Origin: Gordionus sp. m RMFG-2023
Lineage: Eukaryota > Nematomorpha > Gordioida > Chordodea > Parachordodidae
Direction of reading: 5' to 3'
NCBI RefSeq assembly: GCF_954871325.1
Contig: NC_088776.1
Span: forward strand, 63,264,954 to 63,328,953
Length of the DNA stretch: 64,000 bases
Position 1 is the first letter of the stretch, and every line of letters begins with the position of its first letter. The position numbers and the translations under genes were made by a program. This document shows, piece by piece, positions 1 to 13,100 of this stretch. The notes under the pieces were generated by a model. The model was not told the DNA's origin. It ran no database searches and saw only the letters and a program-made list of their open reading frames with translations.

Positions 1-177
1 ATGGATTTTTTATACAAATTATTTAACGAGAAAATTTTCTGGAGAAAATGATCTAAAATTAAATAGGATATAGATATACTCTAACTAAACATGCTAGAAA
101 ACATTTCCAGTTTTAAAACAGAATTTTAGTTTTTAAAAATCGCCTTCAGTAAATAATTTCAATATATATATATACAG

Positions 178-870
178 TGTTGTGATAATTTAATGAAACA
201 TGTTGACGATTAAATTCAAACCTATTCATATAAAATTACAATATTTGCAAAAATAATTAAAACATTCCAAACATTCTTGAACCATCAAATTTATCTCAAG
301 TAGATGGTTTAAGACCTGATGGTATGACAACCATACCTTGGGCCCTCGGCAAAATCACTCATATGAGATTAAACGTGTGTCTCATTATTCCCTTCACACG
401 TAAATTTCAATTTAATAACACAGGCAGAAATTAAAAAGACAAACAAATACAAAAAATTTTAAAAATTTGATATTCACTCCAGTAGTGGCTTCTACTAACG
501 GGCATTTTTCGCCTTCAACATTTATGTTTTTAAAAAATCTGGGTAATAAAATACGACTTTTCACAAATGAACCCAGAGAATTTCTTTTTATTCGATAAAA
601 AATTCAAATAGAAATTTTTAGACACAATTATGATTCCTTTTTGGGGACTCAATTATAGAATTTTATTTTTAATTATATAATTATAAATTTATAATTTATA
701 ATTTTTTTTAAAATAGGTTTTATGTAAAAAAATTAAAATGATATAAGGAATAATAAAAGAAATTTCACTAATGCTTTGTCTATATTTTAATTATTTTTGC
801 AAATATTATAATTTTATATGAATTGGTTTGAATTTAATCGTCAATAAGTTTCATTAAATCATCATAACCC
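178..870 (+). mobile_element. LINE C-terminal fragment enclosed by inverted repeats
   Basis: Positions 178-263 and 786-870 are near-perfect inverted repeats of about 85 bases. Between them, the + strand translates piecewise to the C-terminal domain of a LINE: IPNILEP, then DGLRPDGMTTIPW, and later TNEPREFLFIR. The same blocks occur more intact at 21140-21679. The reading frame is interrupted and diverged, so this is an old fragment. LINEs do not normally carry terminal inverted repeats, so the arms may belong to a foldback or MITE-like element that contains the fragment, or may come from a later inverted duplication. The LINE assignment is firm. The reason for the arms is inference. Confidence 0.6.
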
Positions 871-2912
871 TAGAAAATTATTATTAAAAAGATATAAAAA
901 TTAAAAGTCCAAAATAAAAAGTATACAAATTATCTTCCAAAAAAAATATAAAAAGTAAATAACTGAAAAAGTAGACTATTTAAGATTCAAAATCTTTGCA
1001 ATTATTAGCATATTCCCAAAAAACTTAACTGACAAACTGGGATATAAGTACATGCACAAATTTTAAATTATAACAATAATTGACCTTTTATTAATTTTTA
1101 TCATTTTATTCTATTCATTAAATATACATGCCGATTTGCTTTCTAAAGATTATTTTTCTTGCACATTCATTTTCAGCAGTTTTCTATAATTTTTAATTTT
1201 TTTTTATCTTCAGTTTTTTTCCCCAGTTTTTTTGACGTAGTTTTTATAATTTACGTCCATGTTCTAAGATACATAATATTATAATGTTGTAATAATTTTT
1301 GATAAATAATTAAGATTTTTTTATTGTCTACCTTAAGGTTATAAAATGAAACATTTTTTCTAAGAATATTAATGTATATACAAAATTTTTCTTTGAAAAA
1401 TTATATTAAATAATTAAATAATACAAAAATTATTTTTATCGAAACATTAACATTTGTTTAATTGCTACCTAGTATAGATTGTAGCTAGCTTATATAAAAT
1501 AAAAAATATTATTTTACGTTAAGTATAATATACTAAATTAAATTAAGAAAAATTTTAAATAATTACAAAAATAAATTGTAAGATTTTTACTTTAAAATTT
1601 AATAGTTTTGAATTTGGTTTAAAACAACCGAACAGCCAATAAATTTATAAAATAAAATTTATTTTAAATTCTTAAATAGATTAGTATTTTCAAATTTTTA
1701 ATATCTTTAATAGGAGACCTATATCAAGATACCCCCCCCCCCCACCTTCTTTCCTTCCAGATTGATTTGTAATTTAATCGGTTATTTTAGGTCCATGTCT
1801 ACATATTTTTTTATAATAAGGGTTACAAAATTTAGGAACTATCTAGTAGAAATTATTTTTTTTTAAATTTAATAAGTAGTTATATTAAAAATGATTGAGG
1901 CAAAGGAGATAATCGATATTATTAATGAAATGGGATAGGAATATATAATAAGTGTTCATGCAAACGATAAGAATCTTAAAATAATGTGGAGAGACTAACT
2001 AATATGATGCCATATGGTCGAAAGTGTCACAAAAATGTGAGAGAATAATTAACATAATTGGCATAATTGGCCAAAATATCATGATCGCCATATTTTGCGT
2101 CAATTAAAATTTGGTGAAAATGATGTAATAAATCATAAAATTACCAGTTTACACTACAAATTGTGTAATTATTTTTGTAATCGTTAGTTTGTTGAAGTAA
2201 CGTATTACATATAAATGATTTTCCAAGACCCTCCTTGGTCGTTAATACTATTTTAAATATTATTTCCCTCAAGATATTTTTGTCGTCTCTGGTTAAAATT
2301 CTTTGAAGGTTTCTTTTTAAAAATGATTGAGGTTTCCTGCACAAAATTATCTATATATGTATCAGTATAAGTAAAATATCATATGTCATTATAATTAACT
2401 ATTAAGACTTACGATTTTTAAAAATATAATTTTGCGACTAACACAATGATAGTTCTGTTACACAACATCGATAGAAGTAACGGAACTGAAACAGAATTGG
2501 TTTTGGAATTCTCTTATTAACTCAACATTTTATGATTGAAATTTCGATTTAATTATTAATTCGGTTAATTTGTTTTTCTTTTTCTTTTTCCAAATTCAAA
2601 TTTTTTTTAAGTTGCTTTTTTTCTGTAACTTAGCTTATATTAATCCTGTAAAAAACAAAAAAAAAATTAAAATCTTCGCTGGTTATATCACTTTCCTTAA
2701 CTCAAAACTAACTAACTCTAAATGGATTTAATTATTTATTTTTTTATCTTTAAGAATGTATCCATGTTTCAAGTTGAGGCTTAAATTTAAATGTTTTTAG
2801 TCAATTTAAGGATAAAATTTGGATATTGGTCGTGTTTGGAGTTCGGACAAAGTTAGGGAGATTTTAGGAAACATTATTTTTGTAATTATTAACTCAATTT
2901 CATTTTAATGTC
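871..2912. other. Non-coding AT-rich stretch, 5' part of the left duplication arm
   Basis: No exon could be supported. From about 1110 onward the sequence matches the reverse complement of 59600-60830 and, less completely, of 43440-44900. A run of 12 C lies at 1732-1743. The left copy appears to lack several hundred bases around 1640-1690 that are present in the other two copies. Confidence 0.5.
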
Positions 2913-2925
2913 TGCGATGGTTCAG

Positions 2926-3967
2926 GTTCAACTTCAACAAGCGGTGATGACAGAAAAATGTGCAAAGATGTATTGCTCGATAAATGCGGATACAGTTCAC
3001 ACCTTGAATCGAAAGAAAATTTGAGATACGAAAGATTGATCGAAATTATAAGTGATATTTTTAAATTTCTATTATCCTTCTGTTAAAAAAAAATTTTCTT
3101 TTTAATGGCTATCTTTTTTTAAAATATATAAATGAAATTATTATTTTTTATTTGATTCAAATAGAGAGTAATTATGAACCCAATAGACTTTTGAAGAAAA
3201 ATGTAAAGCGCGTGTTAAAAAAAGTTAAAAATTATTTGGCCTCCTGTGTTGATTATAACAAAAAAACAGAAACCGAGAAAAAAAGAATGTTTGTCGAATA
3301 TTTTAAAGAAAATAACTATACATTCTTAACGGCCGAGACCAATTCATCTATGCTTAATAAAGAAGAAATATGGAAGCGGATAACGAAACTAAAAGTAATT
3401 GATCATACGACAGTACCGATAAGTATCTTTTTTAAAAAAACTGCCAGGGTAAAAAAAGCCGTTGAGATTTCTTTTTCCTATCCAATTAGTGATCTTTTAA
3501 ATATCGATGATTCTCAAGCTGGAAATACTACCGCGATTAACAGTATAATTGATCAATATGCTGAATGGATTAGAATTTTACATGCTATATTGGGCGGAAA
3601 TGAAAGTAGAGGCCAGAATATAAAAATGATGGCAACAATTTATTTACAAGTATGTTTTTATATTTAAAAAAAACATAATTTTTTTTTCTCAAACATTAAA
3701 ACACCAGGAAAAGGGGCAAGAATGGATAGCTTTTTGAACGTTTTATAATATCTATTTTATTAAGATTATTAAATAGCTTCATGATTTTATCCTTTTATAA
3801 GCAAAAGAATTGTTTTTTTGAGTAGTTTCTGGAGGCCTAGTCGGTAAGTGCATCATCTGATAACCACCTATATATTCTGGATTTGAATCCAACTAGGACC
3901 GGATTTTTTGTGAAATCAATTAGCTGGTTCTTGATAGATGGTAGGATATATAAAGCGAATATTCTTT

Positions 3968-4020
<53 letters not shown>

Positions 4021-7000
4021 TCTCTCTTTCAGCAAAGTAACAAATTATATAAATTTCAAATTGCAAAACATCAACCGTCTTATATAGGGATCCCCGGCTA
4101 ATAGTTGAAAAATAGAGATACAATCGTTTATAACCATTTTTATTTTTTTTACAATAGATAATTTTGATACATATCGAAAATCCCACTTACGAAGATCGCT
4201 CATTCACGATACCCTTAAAGAATGCTTCTGGAATACTTCATATAGTATATAAATTATTGTATATTTTTGATATTCCTTATATATATATAAATTTATATGA
4301 ACGCTTTGCGCCTATATGAAGTAAGGATAAGAAGATATGATCATAAAAACGTATCATCAAAAATTTTTCTTACTTCATTACCAAATAAGTTGGACTTTAT
4401 AGGGTCTAATTAAAAATTTAATTTCAAGATATTAAAATTACTATAAATTTTCAATATTTTTTAAACATGATAAAATTTAGATTAATTTAACATTTAAAAA
4501 TTCATATTTAGTTTGGGACTAATTTTTATAAAAAAATAATTATATAATTTAAAAAGTATTTGCATTTAAAACTTTTCATGTAGATATTTTCTTAGAAAAC
4601 AATTTTAAGAACTATTGAAGCATCTTATATAATAGATTTACGGTTTAAATTTCTAAAAAATAAATTTTTACTAGTTTAAAAAATTATTTGAGAATAAATT
4701 ATATGCCCCGGGTCAACATATCCCCTGTCTTCCCTTATATGTAATTTGTCAAGAAAGATTACGTGTCCCATTGATACTCTACCTTTTGATGGAATGAATT
4801 CGTCAAGGACATTAATCTTAGACTAAACTTTCTATACAATTTTTACCAACACTTCCCTTCCCACATCCAAATATTTTTCGATATTTAAATCATACCAACT
4901 TTTTCTAGAAGGTTAGAGATAGTATTTTAATAATTTGTGCAAAGATAGATGATTTATTCACCGATCATTAATTCAATAAATTTTATATTTTTTTAATGGA
5001 ATAGGCTAACCTTACACAACTTGTTCGAGATCTAGCCAAAGCCGGCAAAATAACTTTGCCTAAAAACACGAATATTACTATCAAAGACAGGTTATACGTT
5101 GAACTATTAAATAATTTCACAGCGAATTTCTCCAAGTCCACGGAAGATCTTAAGTAAGTAATTTTGAGTCAATTTGTATATTATCGTTATTCAATTGATT
5201 CCTATTGTTCCTAATCCTTTGAAATTATTTATACCCTCCGTAGCAAAATTTGTGAAATTTGTTTATTTTACCCCTCCCCTTAATTACCTGTTTAAAAAGA
5301 TTGAAGATATTAAAATGATAATTTAAATTATGAAACAACAAAAAATTCACTGTAAATTTGTCATAGACCCGTAATCTTGGTTTGTATCTAAGGTATGATT
5401 TACAAAAAACCAAAAACTTGTTAATGCTGGGCCAGGACTCTTTGTAAAGAAAAATATATTTAAATTATATCATTTAATATTCATTTACTGCTCATATTTT
5501 TAATTTCTCGGTAAAAAAAGATGGTTTTCACAAATTACAGCTTTTAAATTATTCAAAATAACAAAAAATTTAAAAATATGGTTAAAACTGGTGGAAAATT
5601 CAAAAAAATTTATAAACCAGGCCGGACCTAAAATGTTGACCTCTACAGATTTCTGATATTTATTAAACAATTAATAAAATATTTTGGACACTTAAAAAAA
5701 CAAACGGTAGCATGATTAAAGGCTAAAATTATAACTTGATTATTAATAAAAAAATAATTCTTATGGCTCTTCAACTACTCATATTGTTGTTCGGTATTTA
5801 TATATGTATTTCTTCGTATCAATTTATAATTCTATGAATAACTTGACATATTAAATATAATTATTTACTTCAATATAATTCTCCCCCTCCCCACCCTTCA
5901 AAAGTTAAATAATAGGATACCCTATATGTAAAACAATATAATGATGTAAAACATATATTAAACCCAAAAATATTTTAGAGACCTCCATGATTTTTTCATA
6001 TTAATGTACGCACTTAAATTGGCACCATCGTTCCTACAAGAAGCTCAAAATGTAGAAAAAAAGTTATTCAAAGGATATTCCCACTTAGATTCAGATGATA
6101 ATCAAAAGAAATGTCTCAATATTATACTAGCATTTGGTGATAGAATGTTAGATTTTTTATTCCTTTTAAAGCAAAAGAACAAATTTTTAAACAAGGTAAC
6201 CACTATTATTCATAGTTACTCATATGATCATTACAAACTTAATTTTTTGATTAAGCAAAATAATAGAAAGTTCTATCTGAATTTACACTTTTTCACATTT
6301 TTTTTTTGCTAGTAAAAATTATTGGATGTAAAAAAATATATTGATTTTTAAACTTTTTATAATTCAAGACTTATTTTATTTTGATCTATTTGGTTAGAGG
6401 TTAAGACTATTTTAAACGTTTGACATTATTCTCATAAATCAAGAATAAAAATTTTATCTCGCTAAAACTGTGAAATATGCTTTATCTCAAACCGGTTTCT
6501 CCCCTTACTCTGATTCAAGCTATGATTTTATAAGTTATTCATAATTTACTATTTTTATATATACAGATCGAAGCAATTAGTAAAGATTTGGCGAACAGTT
6601 ATAAAAAATTGGCTCTTATTGATCAAAAAGTAAATGACAACAATATTTAAGATAGAATGATATTTTCGTATATAAATGTAATAACCGTGTATCTATGATG
6701 TTAATTATTATTTCTTCATTTTTTTTTTATAAGATAGAGAGTGGGGTGAATAAGAAAGAATAATTGGTAGAAATTGTTAGATATGTGAATTTAGAGAATA
6801 CAAATAAAATAGAATAAATAAAATTAATACTAAATTCTTTATTAAATACTATATAAATTATCAATTATAAATTAACATAAAAGGAAAAAGTAACAAAAAA
6901 TAAAAATTAAAGTCAACTAAAATAAAAATTTCTTCTTAATATTACTTTTTTTTTTCTCTATATTTATACTAATAAAATTCATATAATCTCGTCATATTCA

Positions 7001-9416
7001 TATTCAAATTTTACATGAACTCTAAATATTTAACTTTATATATAAAAAAAACTATTTTCGATAACTATTCAAATTTATATAAACAACAATATAATTAAAT
7101 GCAATCACAAATTATAACATTCTAATTAATACAACAGAAATTACAATAATGAGGTTACTTGTAATGACTACTAGACCAAATTTTAGTTAATATAGAAGAA
7201 TTATAGGTAAAGTATATCATTGTCCATTTAGAAGGAGGTAAAATGATAACGGTATGGGCCATTAGTTACACCCAAAAAATTTTGAATATAAGTAAGTTTG
7301 TTATTTAAAAAATTGTTTTGTGGAAGTTATCTTGGAATATTTTACCAGAGATTTTTAATTAAATTCTACTTAAATAATGCCAAAATCTTTTCAAGATGAA
7401 AAATTTTTTGTTTGATTTCAATCTTAAGTTTACTTTTGAACAAAATCAGCATCTGTCTGTTAAAAAACACACACTGGTCGAATTTAAATAATAAATTTTT
7501 TTATAAATTAAGCATATAATTAATCATATTTTTTTTAAATTATAATATTAGTCCTAGCTATATTAAATAATATCACCATTGGCCAAATTAAGTTAACGTC
7601 AGGGGACTAACTCCCTTCTTCGTCAATATTTTAGTATGATTAAATTTTAGTAAACCTTTCCTTATTCTCTATCTCTCTTAGCATTTACCCACTTTTCTAT
7701 CAAGTTAAATGGTATAGATAAAAATTAAAATTTATAATAGGTATATATATAAAAAAAATTATATTGATATAACAAAATTGCCTCCTCCATTACCACGATT
7801 ATTTTTTATAATTATTAGATTTCATTTCGAGTGTTGAATAATACCATATATATAATATAAATATTTGCCAACTTAAATTCTAAATGTGTCTATACATTTT
7901 AAAAATCATTTTTTTTGAAGAAATTGAAACCGCTTAAATTTGATTCCTTACCACCATTCCAAGAAGTTAAATATTTTTTTTATATGCGTTTATTGTTTTA
8001 ATTCATTTTGGTTTTTAAATTTGTAATGATATTAATAAAACATAATTTTAAAATAAAAGGTTTTCAAACAACTAGTAGGAAAAACCTTTATCGAGAATAT
8101 TATTATAATGATGAAATCCAAAGGCACATATATAGAATTAAATTCTGGCAAAGATAAAATGTAACCCTAGAATTATTAGTTTTTAATTAATATATATTTT
8201 TATTGTTTAGAGGAATTGAATCATTTTTAAATAATCACAATTCAAGTAAATCGTTGTTTTCATAATTTAGTAATAATATTATTATTATATTATTTTAATT
8301 AAAGAAGAAATCGATAAGTAAAAACTATATGATAATTAATATTGGGATTCAGCATAATCCCGAATTGTACTAAGGTATAAAGGGAATATAATTTTACAAC
8401 AGGGTATCATGAAATTGCATTTATAAAATTAAAATAATTTGAAAATAAAATATGAAAAAAAATACATTATTTTAAAATTTATTTTGTTAAAGTTGGGCAT
8501 ATTAATAATTTGACCTAAATTATTTATGAAATTGGAAGTAAAAAAAAAGTGATTTTTAATTTTCTTTTTAAGTTTTACAATTATTATAATAAGAAATATT
8601 TTTTTTTAACCAATAACATGTTGGAATTTGTAATTTATCTTGGGGTTTTAAAATCAAAATAGACAAGTTTATACTAAAAATTTAATTGGGACTCTATGCT
8701 ACCCTGATGTAATGGAGTTTTAATAAACTCTAATAAAAATATCGGATACACTAAATTATGACATAACCTTACAAAATACACTAGAGAGTTTGTTATCGAA
8801 ACGGACAATGTCCATAATATTAAGACATACATTATTGCTTGTACATGCCAGAATATATTTCTGACAAGATTATAGTTTTGAAAATTTAAAGAACGTGCTA
8901 AATAAATTATAAAAATATGAATATCTTATTTCGTCCGCTCTGTTTGCTAAATATTAGTAAATGACTAAGGGAATATTAATTATAATTTATATAATATTAA
9001 TGACTATAAATGTCTTCTAAATGTAAGAATGGCCATAAATTTTATATCTACAATATTTCGTTAGGGGGAGGCTAAATATTTCCTAGCGGGGCTTATTCCA
9101 TTAATATTTGATAATTTGTTATGTTTTGACATTTTTATAGGAAAGAGACAAGTGAGAATTTTTAACCACAGGAAGATTTTCTCAAAGTTTTTTTTAAACC
9201 TAATTATAATTTATATGTATAATAAAAACTTAATGTTAAAATGTTAAAAAAATCTTATGTGATTTATCATCGCACCTTTCCAATCAAAACTATGATGACC
9301 GTCTAATTATACATATAATCGACATCATTATATATATATCTAAATTTACTATCATATATTTTTTAGCAATATCGGATTAAAAATGGAAGTAGCATTTGGA
9401 ATGATTACTGACTTAG
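2926..9416 (+). CDS. Neprilysin-like (peptidase M13) gene, left copy, partial
   Basis: Exons are 2926-3051 (start uncertain), 3165-3649, 5005-5153, 5979-6195, 6567-6629 and a 50-base exon at 9367-9416. All have GT-AG borders with compatible phases, except that at least one exon is missing between the last two. If the 6629 donor is skipped, the frame ends at a stop at 6648-6650. The joined peptide follows the M13 N-terminal domain: KVKNYLASCVDYN matches the family's K..Y.SC block, LHDFFILMYALKLAPSFL and KKLFKGYSHLD match the helices before the catalytic half, and IEAISKDLANSYKKL follows them. The 50-base exon (NIGLKMEVAFGM) resembles the family's NIAD.GGLK.A motif. M13 enzymes are zinc endopeptidases, usually type II membrane ectoenzymes of 700-800 residues. 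I found neither the HExxH exon nor an N-terminal membrane segment. It could be a catalytically inactive paralogue, a gene with unseen exons, or a decaying copy. Family assignment rests on motif order. Confidence 0.72.
3829..4019 (+). repeat. tRNA-derived SINE-like element with TTTC microsatellite tail
   Basis: Within intron 2 of the left M13 gene, GGAGGCCTAGTCGGTAAGTG (from 3831) resembles a pol III A box. GGATTTGAATCC (3879-3890) resembles a B box, at tRNA-like spacing. The unit runs into about 14 copies of TTTC (3964-4019). The long open frames on both strands here are products of the microsatellite and not genes. No second copy was found in the window, so the SINE call rests on the box motifs alone. 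Confidence 0.45.
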
Positions 9417-10130
9417 GTAAACCTTAATTTAAATATAATATAACTTAAAATTGAATATGTTATTAAAAAATTAACAAAAAATGATATATTGTTTTTATTT
9501 TATTTATATTCTTTGGGTACGTTTTATAAATTTAAAAAATAAAATTTTGCCTATGAAATATTCTGCTAGAATATATTTCCCGTAAAATTATTTAAAATTT
9601 TTTAAAAATGCTAAATGATTTAAAATCGAATTAAAATCACACATTATAATCTATAAATCACATTGACGCCAAAATACAACAAAAATGAATATAAAGGTCA
9701 CATGTAATTAATTCAAAAATAAATGAAACATTTATAGTTAGTAAAATAATGATTAGAGTTATATAATATCTAAAATTTTTATATTATATAAGGGCTGTTA
9801 TTTGCCATTTTTTATAATATATTTTAATAGCTAAGAGTGAGATCTCGATAAAATTACCAGCCTATAAATTTCTGCTTACAAGTCGCTATTATGTAATTAT
9901 TCGATGTGGAAAATCAACCCGTTAATATTATTAACAAATTTTTTTAAACATTTGTCTTAAGACTTTGAAGTCAGTTGAAAGTTTTAACGCCTCTAAAAGA
10001 TTCTGAGGACGATGTGATAACTAGTAAAGATTAAATTAATGTATATCAAAATTAGGTTTCTACTAATTTTATTCATAGAAATATGAAAAGAAACTAATCT
10101 CATTATAGATTATAGTATCTCTACCTACAG

Positions 10131-13100
10131 CTATGGAACATGGTTCGAACCTCATGTTCTGATTGGGTTCCAACTTGAACACTTTTTTCTCATGCTAGAC
10201 TCGGGTTGTAAAATCAAAGAGCTTGACGCGATAAATATAGTGAGGAGGACTTGCTTGAAGCCTATCAGACTTGCCTCGTCATTATTTATGTATCATAATT
10301 ATTGGCTATGTGATTCTATTGATAATTAAATTGATGTGCCTATTTAAGGTGTTCATTATTATATTTTTTTTTACAAATTTTTTCTCCATATAAATATTTG
10401 TATCACTTTATTTTGAAATTATTTTCAAATAGGAATCCTCAAAGTAGGGATTTTTGATGATGTAAATCTAATAGGGATAGATTATTTAGTACTGCAGTTT
10501 CATAACTCGGTAAACAGATTAACATTTTCGACTTAATGATAATCCAATATTTTTAGAACTGCTTTTAAAGATATTTAAAACTTTAATAATTTTAGCAAGA
10601 TTTTTCATCGTCAAGATACCATATATATAAATCCAAATCGAATTTAGATTTAAGATTATAAAATAGACCTTAATAAGTAATGCAAGATTTTAGTATAATT
10701 TTTTTATTTGTAATTTTCTTGTCATTTATTTGTAAATTAAATATGAACATCTAAGTTCTGCCAAATAAAATTTCACAATTATTATGATTGTTGTTAAACG
10801 GTAAGATATTAGCCGATTTTCAAAAACGGCCGACTCGATTATTTATCCTGAAAAATAATACGCAAGCCTGAATATTCTATTCATCGATCACGCAATTGGA
10901 CATGTATTATCTAAATTTCTAGGCTTATGCAATATATATTGGTTAAAATATAGAGTTAACCGTTTTTAAAAATTGGCCGAAATCAGAATTGTAAAATATA
11001 TTAATATTTCTCCTCATATTTATACATAAAAATTTGTAACCATATTAATAAAATTATATTTTAAAATTCATCATTTAGTTGGTTACCCGACTTTTTGCAA
11101 TGAGGTTAAAAATTTTTTTACTGAAGAAAAAAAATACTATATTTAATAATTTAGAGTACTAGCGATGTTTATTTGACTGTGATCATTATGGATGCTTTTA
11201 ACTTGGTCTACTCGGTAAAAGTAAATTGATGTCAACTTTTAATAATTAATTATCAAATTTTAAGGCCAAAAATATAACCCAAAATATGGATCATTTGAAA
11301 GTTAATATAGACTCTACTGACGTAGAACCCTTCATTAAAGTTAAATATATTTTTAAAAAAAATCTTCTCATTTAAAGTGTATAATTTTCATCATTTAAAG
11401 TATGTATGCAAGAATGATACTGTTTTTCCTATGAATATCAAGACGAAAGAGTAAAAAAAAGTTATATTTTCAAATATTTTATGGTTTTTATAATCTTATA
11501 GCTATCTTGATATAATGGCGGCAAGTGAAACTGTTGGTGACAAGTATAACTGCAAAATTAGCTCTATAAATTTGAGAAAATGTCAAACTCCACTAAAGGG
11601 TTAATCATAAAGGAAAAAGGGGAAATTAAATGTATTTTTACATTTATAATTGGGAAATTAATTATCAAAAACTTTATTATTATCAATGATCCATTTTTGA
11701 ATCGCATAGAAGACTGATTATAAAAAAAATGATTTAATATAATTTATATATATGGGCGTAGTTATTTTATAATAAATTTTTACATAACAGTAGACAGATG
11801 CGTAACCAGTATTTATTAATAGGGAGGGGGGGGGGGGTCTAAAAATATTTTATGGGGGCTTCTCCCCCTAACTCCATTTGTCACTAAAAAATAATATATA
11901 ATATTTATTTTTTCAGTAGTTTTCTTTAGATCACGTTTGTCAGTTGACCGAACAATTGTAAATACTAATTCTAAAATTTACCAATATTATGAGCTTTATT
12001 AGTGTCTAATCACTTAAAAACCCAGCATAAATGATAAAATATTAATAAAAAAATTTTGGCCAAGTTTATGATTAATAGCGACTAAAAGCATTATTCTGAA
12101 AATTTTATCAATATTGTTTAGTGTTCAATTGTAAAATTTATTCAATCTATTCGGTGTAGAAAGAGAAAAAAACCCCTCAAAACCTCCCAATTTTTATGAT
12201 CACTCAATATATCTTATATCTTATTCTTTGTTAAAAATATTTATTTTAATTAAATTTTTACAGAGAATTTCATTATAGATTTTATTATTAAAATACTTTT
12301 AATATAAATAGCATACCTTTATCTAACCATGTATTTATTTTAATACTATAATTTCAAAATATAAATTTATGCAGATTATTATATTAAAAATTTGTTATTA
12401 ACTATACTAAAAAAATATATAATTACAATAAAATATAAGTAATTCTTGTTGTAACATAACCTTATTTAAAGAATATTATTTAACAAGTATTATTAATACA
12501 AATCCTTATATTATCAAAATTTAAATAACTCTTATTGCAAATTCAATACTTTTATTAAAATAAAAAAAATATAAATATCATGACTAAGAATTTATTATAA
12601 TTAAGTTTTGCATATAAAAATTTTATGACTAAGAACATATTATAATCATATTGCAATTTTATGATTTGAATTTATAAAGTGAGATCTACTTTTCTCTGAG
12701 ATTTGGCTAATTATCGAAAATCTTATTCCTACCTAGAATAATTTCCTTATTAATATTTTAGCGCTAATTCATTTAAACGGTTTTCACTGGTGCTATTTCT
12801 TTGGCCAATGTAAGGTATAAAAGAAATGAGGATTATTATATTTTTTAATATAAGATTTAATATAATAAAACTTTAAATGAATGATATTGCATTAATCGAA
12901 AATAACAAAAAATACATTATACATATATTAAATAGAGTACGGTAGAGTCACTACTGGAGCTGACGTCTCCGATAAAACCATTAACATCTGATTAGTAGAT
13001 TTAACCATTTTCAAATATCAAAACATTATAAACTTTTTGGTATGTATACTTACTTTTTAGATATAGGCTATATAATATAGAAATTATTATTATTTGGCAA

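Larger units (their letters stand above)
1110..10130 (+). repeat. Left arm of a large inverted duplication
   Basis: This arm aligns end to end with the reverse complement of about 49831-60830. Matching includes introns and intergenic DNA as well as exons, so it is a segmental duplication and not only gene-family similarity. Good anchors are 1140-1260 with 60661-60800, 7240-7640 with 51780-52200, 8080-8440 with 51090-51430, and 9740-10130 with 49831-50210. Intron similarity by eye is roughly 65-75%, so the event is old. Similarity stops near 10130 on this side and near 49831 on the other. Confidence 0.8.

Noticed and set aside
2141-2344. Minus-strand frame with EGLGKSF, resembling a Walker A motif of Pif1/Helitron helicases
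   Set aside because: It is only 67 residues, no other helicase motif was found nearby, and the right arm lacks it. Chance is a good explanation.
3883-4186. Open frames on both strands across the TTTC tract
   Set aside because: They are low-complexity translations of a microsatellite (FLSFFLSF and RKKERKKE) inside an intron.
8406-8426. HEIAF-type peptide (CAT GAA ATT GCA TTT) in the intron before the M13 micro-exon, also present in the right arm as HEISF
   Set aside because: It sits in the right order for the M13 zinc motif, but the second histidine is absent, the upstream frame differs between copies by an uneven gap, and no donor site follows.
10135-10165. GGTTCGAACC word resembling a tRNA T loop or B box
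   Set aside because: No cloverleaf can be drawn and no A box lies at a suitable distance upstream.
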